Of a stretch of 64,000 nucleotides of DNA, positions 17,461-24,708 are shown piece by piece. Under the pieces are notes generated by a model. That model was given only the letters and a program-made list of their open reading frames with translations. It had not been told where the DNA came from and searched no databases. The position numbers were made by a program, and so were the translations under genes. Position 1 is the first letter of the stretch; each line of letters begins with the position of its first letter. Source of the stretch: Bradyrhizobium aeschynomenes (GTDB lineage Bacteria; Pseudomonadota; Alphaproteobacteria; Rhizobiales; Xanthobacteraceae); contig NZ_JABFDM010000002.1 of assembly GCF_013178945.1 (NCBI RefSeq), positions 248,001 through 312,000 on the forward strand, written 5' to 3'.

Positions 17461-18075
17461 ATGGCGTTGCCGAACAAAAAACAATCCCTTCCGGCCGCCG
17501 AGGAGCGCCGCCGTTTCCAGCGGGTCAAGGTCCACCTGCTCGGCCGCTACATGCTGCCCGACCGGCGTGAGTTTCCTTGCCAGGTGATCAACATGTCGCC
17601 CGGCGGCCTTGCGCTGCTGGCACCGGGCATCGGCAATGTCGGCGATCGCGTGATCGCCTATCTCGACCATATCGGCCGCGTCGAGGGCAAGATCACCCGC
17701 ATCATCGACAACGGCTTCGCGATGACGATCGGCGCGACCGCGCGCAAGCGCGACAAGCTCGCCGCGCAGCTGACCTGGCTCGCCAACCGCGACATCCTCA
17801 ATCTGCCGGAGGATCGCCGCCACGACCGTATCATTCCGCGCAACCCGATCGCGGTGCTCACGCTCGAGGACGGCACCAAGATGACGTGCCGCATCATCGA
17901 CATGTCGCTGTCGGGCGCGGCCATCGCGGCGGAAAGCAAGCCGCCGCTGAAATCCCTGGTCATGCTCGGCCGCGTGCAGGCGCGCGTGGTGCGCAATCTC
18001 GAAGGCGGCTTCGCCATCGAGTTCATGCACGCGCAGCTCGCCGAAACGCTCGAAGAGAGCGTTACCGCGCGGTAA
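17461..18075 (+). CDS. double PilZ-domain protein (c-di-GMP receptor candidate)
   Basis: 204 residues with two PilZ-like units. The first has RRRFQR (about 17-22) followed by INMSPGGLAL. The second has RRHDR (about 119-123) followed by IDMSLSGAAI. PilZ binds c-di-GMP through RxxxR and [DN]xSxxG. The first unit has a good match to both elements. The second keeps RHDRIIPR and DMSLSG. No other domain or signal peptide is seen. It sits between the PAS_5 and LapG-like genes, all on the plus strand. Confidence 0.87.
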   Translation: MALPNKKQSLPAAEERRRFQRVKVHLLGRYMLPDRREFPCQVINMSPGGLALLAPGIGNVGDRVIAYLDHIGRVEGKITRIIDNGFAMTIGATARKRDKLAAQLTWLANRDILNLPEDRRHDRIIPRNPIAVLTLEDGTKMTCRIIDMSLSGAAIAAESKPPLKSLVMLGRVQARVVRNLEGGFAIEFMHAQLAETLEESVTAR

Positions 18076-18242
18076 AGCCGCAAGTCCTGCAAATCCCGCA
18101 ACTTCACGGAGTGCACGGCGTCCGCCACCGCGGGCGCCGTGTGGCGTTCGGCCATCGCACGCGGTGCCCAGCGCAGTTAATGCGCCGTCCGAAAAGCGCC
18201 GGCCGGCCTGCAACGGCAGCGCTTTGCGTCTTAATGCACAGC

Positions 18243-18288
18243 ATTTGAATCAAGTGCGATCGATTCAAATTTTAGGCAAATTCGATTC
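18243..18288. promoter_or_regulatory. GANTC cluster with 9-bp inverted repeat
   Basis: ATTTGAATC (18243-18251) and GATTCAAAT (18262-18270) are perfect inverted arms 10 bp apart. Each contains a GANTC site, and a third (GATTC) lies at 18284-18288. GANTC is the CcrM methylation site in alphaproteobacteria. The block is unusually AT-rich and lies 119-164 bp before the LapG-like gene. Confidence 0.5.
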
Positions 18289-18406
18289 AACAGATCTTCG
18301 AATTATCGTCTTGTTTGAATTGGGTTTTCGTCAAATCCATCGTGGCGATTTAGCGGCAGCGAAAAATCTTTGTGAGACACATGGTCCCAACAAAACGGGG
18401 GCCAAA

Positions 18407-19033
18407 ATGGTCAAGCGGACGGGACAGGCAAAAGGGTTGGCGGTGGTCGCCTTCCTGATGGCGATGGGGACGATGGCGCAGGCCGGTGATGACCGGGTGC
18501 TCTATGCGAGCCTCGGCGACACCACGCGGGCCCCGATCGGCTGGATCGAGTTCTGCACCGAGACCCCTGTGGAATGCCGCGGCGGCGCGTCGCAGCCCCG
18601 CGACATCGTGCTGTCCCAGACGGCGTGGCGGGACCTGATAAAGGTCAATCGCTGGGTCAATGAGAACGTCAAGCCCATCACCGACATGGACCATTGGGGC
18701 GTGGTCGAGAAATGGTCGCTGCCGTCGGACGGCTACGGCGACTGCGAGGATTACGTGCTGTTGAAGCGCAAGCTGCTGATCGATGCCGGCTGGCCCCGCG
18801 AGGCGCTGCTGATCACGGTGGTGCGCGACAAGAAGGGTGAAGGACATGCCGTCCTCACCGTGAAGACCGACAAGGGCGAATACGTGCTCGACAATCAGAA
18901 CGAGAGCGTCGTCGCCTGGACCGACACCGGCTACCGCTTCGTCAAGCGGCAGTCGCAGAGCGACCCGAACGTCTGGGTCTCGCTCGGCGACGCCCGCCCG
19001 GCAGTGGCCACCGCCAGCGCCCGAGAGCGCTAA
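18407..19033 (+). CDS. periplasmic transglutaminase-like cysteine protease (LapG-like, BTLCP)
   Basis: 208 residues from ATG 18407, with a signal peptide (cleavage near AQA, residue 26). The bacterial transglutaminase-like cysteine proteinase domain has a triad of Cys113 (YGDCEDYVLLKRKLL), His147 (GHAVLTV) and Asp162 (VLDNQ). Members such as LapG cut large surface adhesins in the periplasm when c-di-GMP is low. No lapD- or lapA-type gene is nearby, so an adhesin target is inferred, not shown. A 20-bp duplication spans its stop codon, and a strong terminator lies 96 bp downstream. Confidence 0.88.
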   Translation: MVKRTGQAKGLAVVAFLMAMGTMAQAGDDRVLYASLGDTTRAPIGWIEFCTETPVECRGGASQPRDIVLSQTAWRDLIKVNRWVNENVKPITDMDHWGVVEKWSLPSDGYGDCEDYVLLKRKLLIDAGWPREALLITVVRDKKGEGHAVLTVKTDKGEYVLDNQNESVVAWTDTGYRFVKRQSQSDPNVWVSLGDARPAVATASARER

Positions 19034-19051
19034 GGAGCGCCCGAGAGCGCT
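19016..19051 (+). repeat. 20-bp-period tandem duplication across a stop codon
   Basis: AGCGCCCGAGAGCGCT occurs at 19016-19031 and again at 19036-19051. The first copy encodes the last residues of the LapG-like protein and leads into TAA. The second copy is in the 3' untranslated region. Confidence 0.85.
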
Positions 19052-19054
19052 GAA

Positions 19055-19168
19055 CCTAGAGGCAGCGACATTCGAGTTACGCGACCCGGTCACATCCCCA
19101 CCCCTCCCCGTCCCAGACCGGTTCGCGCGCGGCCAGCTCTCCCCCAAGGGCTGGCCGCAACTTTTTTT
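19055..19168 (+). ncRNA. candidate small RNA or 3'-UTR-derived RNA with C-rich loop
   Basis: CCGGTC/GACCGG arms (about 19086-19091 and 19115-19120) enclose TCCCCACCCCTCCCCGTC (19095-19112), a C-rich, anti-Shine-Dalgarno-like loop. A strong intrinsic terminator follows at once. This layout is seen in alphaproteobacterial CcsR-type small RNAs. It could equally be a processed 3' end of the LapG-like mRNA. The 5' end is a guess. Confidence 0.35.
19129..19168 (+). terminator. strong intrinsic terminator
   Basis: GCGGCCAGC (19129-19137) pairs perfectly with GCTGGCCGC (19150-19158), then AAC and seven T (19162-19168). Confidence 0.85.
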
Positions 19169-19257
19169 GGCCTTGCTTTGACGATATGCCGCAGGCAAGG
19201 CGCGGCGGTTGCCGGCCAACCTTGTTTTCCCTCGACCGTCGGGTTTAGGTTGTCGGC

Positions 19258-19680
19258 ATGATGATGATCCTGCGAAGCGCGACGCTTCTGGCCGCGGCCC
19301 TGACCCTGGCGAATTGCTGCATGTCGGGCACCGGCTGCTCGGGTCCGATGGCCTCGGCCAATCCGCCGGCGGCGACCCCGGCGATGGCTGCCGCCCCCGC
19401 CATGGCGGGACCGCAGACGGCTGCCGCGGCCGATTGGGACGGACGCGTCGCCACCTCCGAGTCCGACACCGAGATGGTGATGGAGCCCGATATCGGCAGC
19501 CCCGCGCGCAAGGGCGGCAAGCGCCGCGGCGACCAGCGTGTGGACGTGATGTCCTCGCAGTCGAGCTCCGGCGCTCGCGGCCGGATGAGCTGGGAGGAAG
19601 AACAGGCAGCCGACCTCGCCGACGAGGCACGCCTCAAGCAGAAGCTCAACATCTGCCGGAACTGTAACGCGACCCAGTAA
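19258..19680 (+). CDS. small exported hypothetical protein
   Basis: 140 residues. An N-terminal hydrophobic segment ends in LTLANCC, a weak lipobox (Asn at -1 is not canonical). An Ala/Pro/Met-rich stretch follows (about 30-60), then a charged C-terminal part with a CRNC pair near the end. There are three successive in-frame ATG codons; the first is used here. No family is recognised. Exported and possibly lipid-anchored is the most that can be said. Confidence 0.55.
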   Translation: MMMILRSATLLAAALTLANCCMSGTGCSGPMASANPPAATPAMAAAPAMAGPQTAAAADWDGRVATSESDTEMVMEPDIGSPARKGGKRRGDQRVDVMSSQSSSGARGRMSWEEEQAADLADEARLKQKLNICRNCNATQ

Positions 19681-19930
19681 GTCCCTGACGCCTCGGGCTC
19701 AGGACTGTCGCTCAAGGTCCAATGATACCGCCACACCATGGCCTGCCGAACCGCAGTTTTCGGCCTTGCACGCCTCTCTTTTGTCCGATTTGCTAATAGA
19801 GTCTTGCGGCCGGGACCGGGCGCGGCGGTCTTGCGTTGTCTGCGCGGGGCCCGTCCCGACGATATGACTTTTCCGCCGCTCCATTTTCGAGCGGCTTCCG
19901 AAGCTTTTTCCGATTCAAGGTGGTTTCGTG

Positions 19931-20449
19931 ATGAACCCGGTGACGCGCGACACCAGACACTATGTCGAAAAGTCCAACGTCGGCGCCGTCAAGAGCTCGC
20001 AGCCGATCGCGCTTGCAGCCGCAACTCTCCTGGTGCTGGTGGCCGGTATCGGCGGCATCATGCTGTGGCGGGCCTATGGTGGATCACCGAGCGAGGCCGA
20101 GCGCGGGGCGGTGACGCGGCAGTTGCAGGCCAGAACGGTGCAGGCCTCCGAGCAGTTGGTGGAAAAGACCAAGGGCCTGGAAGCCACCCAGCAGGAATCG
20201 ATCGATCAGCTGCAGATGGTGCAGGAGCAGTTGCAGAGCATGCGCCACCTGCTCGCCGCCCAGCAGGCCGACACCAAACGCCTGTCCGATCAGGTCTCCA
20301 CCCTGAAGGACTCCATCGATGGCCTGCGCCAGTCCTTCGCCAGCACGCAATCGTCCGAGCAGGCCGCGCCGCCGCCGCGCAATCGCAGCATCCGTTCGCG
20401 CGCCCATGCGAACCGCAACGGTCATCGGCATCGCCGCAACCGCAGCTAA
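19931..20449 (+). CDS. single-pass membrane protein with coiled coil
   Basis: 172 residues from ATG 19931 (a GTG lies just before it). One membrane helix (about 26-48, PIALAAATLLVLVAGIGGIML) is followed by a Gln/Glu-rich coiled coil (about 60-140) and a basic Arg/His tail. The body is probably periplasmic. No domain name can be assigned. A CRP-like palindrome lies 54 bp after its stop. Confidence 0.6.
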   Translation: MNPVTRDTRHYVEKSNVGAVKSSQPIALAAATLLVLVAGIGGIMLWRAYGGSPSEAERGAVTRQLQARTVQASEQLVEKTKGLEATQQESIDQLQMVQEQLQSMRHLLAAQQADTKRLSDQVSTLKDSIDGLRQSFASTQSSEQAAPPPRNRSIRSRAHANRNGHRHRRNRS

Positions 20450-20502
20450 TTCGAACTCACCAATCCTGCCTGTACAAATCCTGCCGAATTTTCCCGGGGC
20501 CT

Positions 20503-20518
20503 TGTGAAGTGCTTCACA
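20503..20518. promoter_or_regulatory. CRP-like palindrome
   Basis: TGTGAAG-TG-CTTCACA is a perfect palindrome and matches the CRP core TGTGA-N6-TCACA exactly. It lies in the 329-bp gap before the dienelactone hydrolase gene, 260 bp from its start. Confidence 0.5.
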
Positions 20519-20778
20519 TAGCAGGCGGCGGAATCGGGCCATCTTGAGGTCACCGGATGGCGAGCCAATTTCAGGATGGCGCAGGGCCAATTTCAATATC
20601 CGGGGCTGGCAAGGTCGTTGGCGCCATACTGCGCCGACGGCCTTGTTCTTTGTAGTTGTCCCCGATCGCAGCATCTTCGCGGAACCGCGTTGCCGGACCG
20701 AGCGCTCTCCGGCTGGTGACTTGCTTTTGAGCGCCACTTCTCTGCTCAATGCGCACCTCACCGTTCGGGAGGAGCCGC

Positions 20779-21666
20779 ATGTCCGTCGAAGCTGAACCGA
20801 CATCCGATGTCATCGGATTGACCAAAGTCGCCCCGTTCTCACGCCGCGGCTTCATGACCGCGTCCGCCGCCGTGACGGCCGGCTACACGCTCGCCGCCGG
20901 CCCCGTCCGGGCCGAGGTCATCACCACCGACACGAGCGGCCTCAATGCCGGCGATGCCAAGGTGAAGGTCGCCGACGGCGAGATGCCGGCCTATTTCGCG
21001 AGGCCCGCCAGCGCCAGCAATCCGCCGGTCGTGCTGGTGGCGATGGAGATCTTCGGTCTGCATCAATACATCAAGGACGTGACGCGGCGCCTCGCCAAGC
21101 TCGGCGCGTTCGCCGTCGCCCCCGACTACTACTTCCGCAAGGGGGCGGACCTCACCAAAATGACCGAGATCAAGGATCTGCTGCCGATCGTCAACGCCAA
21201 GCCCGACGCGGAGCTGCTGTCGGATCTCGATGCAACGGTGGCCTGGGCCAAGTCACAGGGCGGCGACACCTCGCGTCTCGGCATCGTCGGCTTCTGCCGC
21301 GGCGGCCGCAATGTGTGGGAATACGCGGCTCACAATGGCGGGCTGAAGGCCGGCGTGGCATTCTACGGCCCGCTGACCGATCCGCCTAATCCGGTGTGGC
21401 CGAAGAGCCCGACGCAGCTCGCGCCGGAGATGAAGGCCCCGGTGCTCGGACTCTACGGCGAGGCCGACACCGGCATTCCCGTCACCAGCGTCGAGGCGAT
21501 GAAGACCGCGCTCGCGGAGAACAAGAAGACCGCCGAGTTCAAGATCTATCCCGGCGCGCCGCACGGCTTTCATGCCGACTACCGCCCGAGCTATCGCAAG
21601 GACGCTGCCGAGGACGCCTGGGCGCAGATGCAGGCATGGTTCAAGAAGTACGGCGTGCTGAGCTGA
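20779..21666 (+). CDS. Tat-exported dienelactone hydrolase family protein
   Basis: 295 residues. ATG 20779 is chosen because GGGAGGAG lies 5 nt before it; an upstream in-frame ATG (20749) lacks such a site. The N-terminus has a twin-arginine motif SRRGFM (21-26) followed by an Ala-rich hydrophobic segment, indicating folded export. The triad is Cys173 (GFCRGGR), Asp230 (GEADTGIP) and His262 (APHGFH). The family cleaves lactone or ester rings; export suggests an environmental or cell-wall-derived substrate. Confidence 0.9.
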   Translation: MSVEAEPTSDVIGLTKVAPFSRRGFMTASAAVTAGYTLAAGPVRAEVITTDTSGLNAGDAKVKVADGEMPAYFARPASASNPPVVLVAMEIFGLHQYIKDVTRRLAKLGAFAVAPDYYFRKGADLTKMTEIKDLLPIVNAKPDAELLSDLDATVAWAKSQGGDTSRLGIVGFCRGGRNVWEYAAHNGGLKAGVAFYGPLTDPPNPVWPKSPTQLAPEMKAPVLGLYGEADTGIPVTSVEAMKTALAENKKTAEFKIYPGAPHGFHADYRPSYRKDAAEDAWAQMQAWFKKYGVLS

Positions 21667-21704
21667 CGACGCGCATTTTCCCACTGCGTGGAAGGAGCGA
21701 GCGA

Positions 21705-21782
21705 AGCCCGGATGCGCGAAGCGGCATCCGGGTTCATCGTTGCACGTCATGCGAGCCCGGATATCGCTTCGCGCATCCGGGC
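21705..21782. repeat. imperfect inverted repeat, family A-like
   Basis: GCCCGGATGCGCGAAGCGGCATCCGGG followed by GAGCCCGGATATCGCTTCGCGCATCCGGGC. It lies just after the dienelactone hydrolase stop. Confidence 0.7.
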
Positions 21783-21821
21783 GATGTCGGCAGCGTCCGG
21801 ACGACGAGGATGCGCCGGGGA

Positions 21822-21962
21822 TCAGCGCCGCCGTCGCACTCTTGCCGGTTGACGGGCGCCCTGCTCGAGCTCCCAGGCCATCCAGACCAGTGCGGCACCG
21901 AGACTGACGACGATGCCCATGAAGAGGAAGGTGAGTTCAGGGGATGTGAGTGAATTCATCAT
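21822..21962 (-). CDS. 46-aa single-pass membrane miniprotein
   Basis: ATG at 21960-21962 (a second ATG follows directly), stop at 21822-21824, with an AGGGA ribosome-binding site 7 nt upstream. The protein has a short polar N-terminus (MMNSLTSPEL), one hydrophobic helix (TFLFMGIVVSLGAALVWMAW) and a basic tail ending RVRRRR, so it is an inner-membrane peptide with a positive cytoplasmic end. No family is known to me. Confidence 0.55.
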   Translation of the reverse strand: MMNSLTSPELTFLFMGIVVSLGAALVWMAWELEQGARQPARVRRRR

Positions 21963-22096
21963 GCCTGGATCCCTGCAAGCGTTGCGCCAGCTCTTTCTCC
22001 ATTGCCGGCGTTCATTGCACCGGCAAGAAATCGTGACGAGATATCGTTAAGGCGAAGTGACTGCCAACGCATTACCCCACCCGCGGGTTCACCCGT

Positions 22097-22399
22097 TCAT
22101 TCGCAGACTTCGATCGGACGAAGGCGCCAGCCGTGCGCTGTCCGCACGCGCTTCTTGACGACATAGCAGCCGCCGAGATCCTCATAAGTGTAGGGGTAGT
22201 AGTACGGATAGCCTCCGTAGTAGCCGGGATAGCCGAAGCCAAACCCGAGCGCGAAGCCCGGACCGAAGCCATGATGGAATCCGCCATGATGGAAGCCGCC
22301 GCCATGAAAGCCGCCCGGCCCGCGCGCCAAAGCCGAGCCGGGAAGCACCATCAGCGCGACAGCGCCGCCCACCAGCAATCCCATCATCTTCTCGCGCAT
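22097..22399 (-). CDS. secreted Gly/His/Tyr-rich small protein
   Basis: 100 residues. Signal peptide with cleavage near SALA-RG (residue 26). The mature region has GGFHGGGFHHGGFHHGFG-type His/Gly repeats, then a Tyr/Pro-rich block (GYPGYYGGYPYYYPY), and ends in a conserved-looking part with two cysteines (GGCYVVKKRV and EVCE). Metal binding by the His-rich part is possible. A 22-bp palindrome lies 39 bp upstream of the start. Confidence 0.7.
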   Translation of the reverse strand: MREKMMGLLVGGAVALMVLPGSALARGPGGFHGGGFHHGGFHHGFGPGFALGFGFGYPGYYGGYPYYYPYTYEDLGGCYVVKKRVRTAHGWRLRPIEVCE

Positions 22400-22437
22400 C
22401 GATCCGTCTCCAAATTCCGCAGGCCAGGTTGAGCCGC

Positions 22438-22459
22438 TGCAATGATGTCCATCATTGCA
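22438..22459. promoter_or_regulatory. 22-bp perfect palindrome (operator candidate)
   Basis: TGCAATGATG (22438-22447) and CATCATTGCA (22450-22459) around a 2-nt centre, 39 bp before the Gly/His/Tyr-rich protein gene. No T-run follows. Confidence 0.5.
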
Positions 22460-22561
22460 ACGCCAACTCTTAAAACCTGATTTGGAACAGCTCGCGGGCA
22501 GAGACGCTCACTTCTGCGCGATCTGATGTCTGCACATCACATCGCCGGGCCACGGCAACAC

Positions 22562-23110
22562 TCAGCAACCTCTGCAGATGCTCTTGACCTTCCGATCGAC
22601 GGTCCGGTTCTCGTGCTGAATCTCGGCGTCCTCCGTCGCATCGCCGGCCCGGTTCGGTCCCGTCGCAGCAGTCCCGCCGGCGGCGCCGCGCCCGGTGCCG
22701 GTGGTCGTGCCCGCATTGCCGGACCCGGAGCCGCCGACGCCCGAGCCTGTCGATTGCGCCGTCCCGAGACTGTTGGTGCCGTTGGCGCCCGGCGTTCCCG
22801 GCTGCGACAGCCGCGCGCCATTGCCGACGCCGTTCGGATCGGCCTGCGCGTTGCCGAGACCGGCGGCATTTCCGGTGGAAAGACCGCTCGTGCTGCCTGC
22901 GCCTGTGCCCGCTGCTCCAGCAGCGCTGCCTGCATTGGGAGCGCCGACGGCGCCGGTCGCTCCGCTCCCGGTGCCGCTGGTCGCGGCGCCACCACCTGCA
23001 GCGCCGCCGCCTGCTCCACCGGCACTGCCTCCGCCACCTTGCGCGAACACGGCGGTCGCGGTGCCGAGCCCGGCAATCACGATCAATGTGCCGAATGAAA
23101 GTCTGGCCAT
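22562..23110 (-). CDS. secreted Gly/Ala-rich low-complexity protein
   Basis: 182 residues with a signal peptide (cleavage near VFA-QG, residue 23). Nearly all of the mature part is Gly/Ala/Ser/Thr/Asn-rich (about residues 24-155), followed by a charged C-terminal segment that ends in CRGC. Such proteins are common in Bradyrhizobium, with no known function. A GGAAC-N16-GGTT sequence 24-48 bp before the start resembles the EcfG general-stress promoter. Confidence 0.65.
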   Translation of the reverse strand: MARLSFGTLIVIAGLGTATAVFAQGGGGSAGGAGGGAAGGGAATSGTGSGATGAVGAPNAGSAAGAAGTGAGSTSGLSTGNAAGLGNAQADPNGVGNGARLSQPGTPGANGTNSLGTAQSTGSGVGGSGSGNAGTTTGTGRGAAGGTAATGPNRAGDATEDAEIQHENRTVDRKVKSICRGC

Positions 23111-23133
23111 CGGATGCTCTCCCTTTACATCTC

Positions 23134-23158
23134 AACCCGACCGGCGAGAGCGTGTTCC
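23134..23158 (-). promoter_or_regulatory. possible EcfG (general stress) promoter
   Basis: On the minus strand GGAAC (23158-23154) and GGTT (23137-23134) are 16 bp apart; the consensus is GGAAC-N16/17-CGTT. One mismatch in the -10 element. Confidence 0.3.
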
Positions 23159-23185
23159 GGAACGAATAGGGAGCGGAGAGGATTG

Positions 23186-23473
23186 ATGGGCCGAGGAGAG
23201 CCAGGGTTCGTGCGCAAACTGATCGCCTTCGACCAGGACACGTTCGACAAGCTCAAGCAGCTCGGCCGCGATCAGATGCTGAGCCTGCAGGATCTCGCCG
23301 ACGAGGCGTTCATGGACCTGCTCGAAAAGCACGGTGTGCCGGCGGACCTGAAGGACGCACTGCGCAGGAGTGCAGCTGAGAACGGCGATGGCCCGGGCAC
23401 GCCAAGCGATGGCACCAAGCCGAAGGCCAGGGTCAAGACCAGGCCGCGAAAGAGGAGCAAGACGTCAGCATGA
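23186..23473 (+). CDS. small RHH/CopG-like protein with basic tail
   Basis: 95 residues from ATG 23186, which follows GGAGAGG. An upstream in-frame ATG (23114) lacks such a site. The core VRKLIAFDQDTFDKLKQLGRD (a beta strand then a helix) and LSLQDLADEAFMDLLEKHG resemble ribbon-helix-helix proteins that dimerise and bind DNA. The tail (about 75-95) is rich in Lys and Arg. It may regulate its own operon. The stop codon overlaps the start of the Rmf/CrpP-like gene (ATGA), so the two are translationally coupled. Confidence 0.65.
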   Translation: MGRGEPGFVRKLIAFDQDTFDKLKQLGRDQMLSLQDLADEAFMDLLEKHGVPADLKDALRRSAAENGDGPGTPSDGTKPKARVKTRPRKRSKTSA

Positions 23474-23637
23474 GCACCGAACCCGATCCGTTCGAGCAGG
23501 GCGAGCGCGCGGCGCGCGACAATATTCCGGCCGAGGCCAATCCCTATCAGGACGGCAGCGAGCAGCATGCGTTGTGGGCGAGCGGCCACGAGCGGATCGC
23601 CAGTGCGCGCGAGGCCGGCGAGTCCGAGGGCACGTGA
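23470..23637 (+). CDS. Rmf/CrpP-fold small protein
   Basis: 55 residues, starting in the ATGA overlap with the preceding gene. The block GERAARDN...NPYQDGSEQHALWASGHERI matches the ribosome-modulation-factor/CrpP pattern (G-x-A-A, then NPY-x(2)-GS-x(3)-A-W-x(2)-G). Rmf family proteins bind ribosomes in stationary phase. Many alphaproteobacterial relatives are uncharacterised. The C-terminal SAREAGESEGT is acidic. Confidence 0.7.
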   Translation: MSTEPDPFEQGERAARDNIPAEANPYQDGSEQHALWASGHERIASAREAGESEGT

Positions 23638-23687
23638 CATCGGGCACGTGACATCGGCGTGACCAGCCGCTCGCGCGCTCGGGCGCC

Positions 23688-24218
23688 TCAGCCGATTTTC
23701 TTCAGCCCCTTGGTATAGCGCGGTCCCTTGGCGACGTAGGCCTTGGCCGCGATGCCCATGCGCTCGACCTGCGCGGGCTCGAGCGTGCGCACGACGCGGG
23801 CGGGCGCGCCGACGATCAGCGAATATTCCGGAAAGTCCTTGCCTTCGGTGATGATGGCGCCGGCCCCGACGACGCTGCCGCGGCGGATGTGCGCGCCGTT
23901 CATGACGATCGAGCCCATGCCGATCAGCGCGTCGTCCTCGACGGTGCAGCCGTGCAGGATCACGTTGTGGCCGACCGTGACGTTGCGGCCAACACGCAGC
24001 GGGAAGCCGGGATCGACGTGACAGGTGGCATTGTCCTGGACGTTGGAGCCTTCGCCAATCTCGATCCAGTCATTGTCGCCGCGAATGACCGCGCCGAACC
24101 AGACGGTGACCTCCTGGGCGAGCTTCACACGGCCGATCACGGTCGCATTGTCGGCGATATAGTAGTTGCCGTCCGCAGGCAGCTCGGGCCCCTGCCCGTC
24201 GAGTTCGTAGATGGCCAT
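23688..24218 (-). CDS. gamma-carbonic anhydrase family hexapeptide protein
   Basis: 176 residues forming a left-handed beta-helix with hexapeptide repeats (ADNATVIGRVKL, VTVWFGAVIRGD, NVTVGHNVILHG, DALIGMGSIVMNG). The three metal His residues lie in NATCHVD, VTVGHNV and ILHGC, and the RGD near residue 47 is typical of the family. Proteins of this YrdA/PaaY type often lack strong carbonic anhydrase activity, so the reaction is uncertain. Cytoplasmic, probably a trimer. It converges with the Rmf-like gene. Confidence 0.9.
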   Translation of the reverse strand: MAIYELDGQGPELPADGNYYIADNATVIGRVKLAQEVTVWFGAVIRGDNDWIEIGEGSNVQDNATCHVDPGFPLRVGRNVTVGHNVILHGCTVEDDALIGMGSIVMNGAHIRRGSVVGAGAIITEGKDFPEYSLIVGAPARVVRTLEPAQVERMGIAAKAYVAKGPRYTKGLKKIG

Positions 24219-24304
24219 CTAGGTCTCCCGTTCGCAGGAGACCTTGGCACAGCCCGTCGAATAATTTCAAGCAACCGGGCAGCAGCCCGGCCGGGATTTG
24301 GAAC

Positions 24305-24634
24305 TCAGGTCAGCACGCCGGCTGCGCGCAGCGTCATCACGACGAACGTCCCGGACATCATGCTCCAGAAGCCGGCGATCACGGTGGCCAGCATCACGAA
24401 CTCGAAGCGGCGGCGCTCGATGCGGGCGCCGCGCAGCGTGTTGCGCATGATGATGAAGGGGGCGGCGAACACCAGGAACGGCACGGCCGCAAAGCGGCGC
24501 GGCGTCACACCCTCCTGCAGCAATTCGAACCCGGGCGGACGCTCGGCGTAGGCCTGATAGCCGCTGGCCAGAGCGCCGGCCAAGGCGAAACCGATCAGGA
24601 GCGAGAACAGCGAATTGAACGCCTCTGCCGACAT
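24305..24634 (-). CDS. small polytopic membrane protein
   Basis: 109 residues from ATG 24634. A longer frame begins at 24703, but that part runs across a CtrA box. About three hydrophobic segments: 7-26 (LFSLLIGFALAGALASGYQA), about 50-62 and 81-101. The loop ERPPGFELLQEG lies between the first two. It resembles small conserved Rhizobiales membrane proteins of unknown function. Confidence 0.65.
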   Translation of the reverse strand: MSAEAFNSLFSLLIGFALAGALASGYQAYAERPPGFELLQEGVTPRRFAAVPFLVFAAPFIIMRNTLRGARIERRRFEFVMLATVIAGFWSMMSGTFVVMTLRAAGVLT

Positions 24635-24708
24635 CGTACGCACCCACACACTTGCTGAACTGCCCGATGCTGGTTTGGCAAAATACCGAGGCGCCCGCCA
24701 CATTATCC

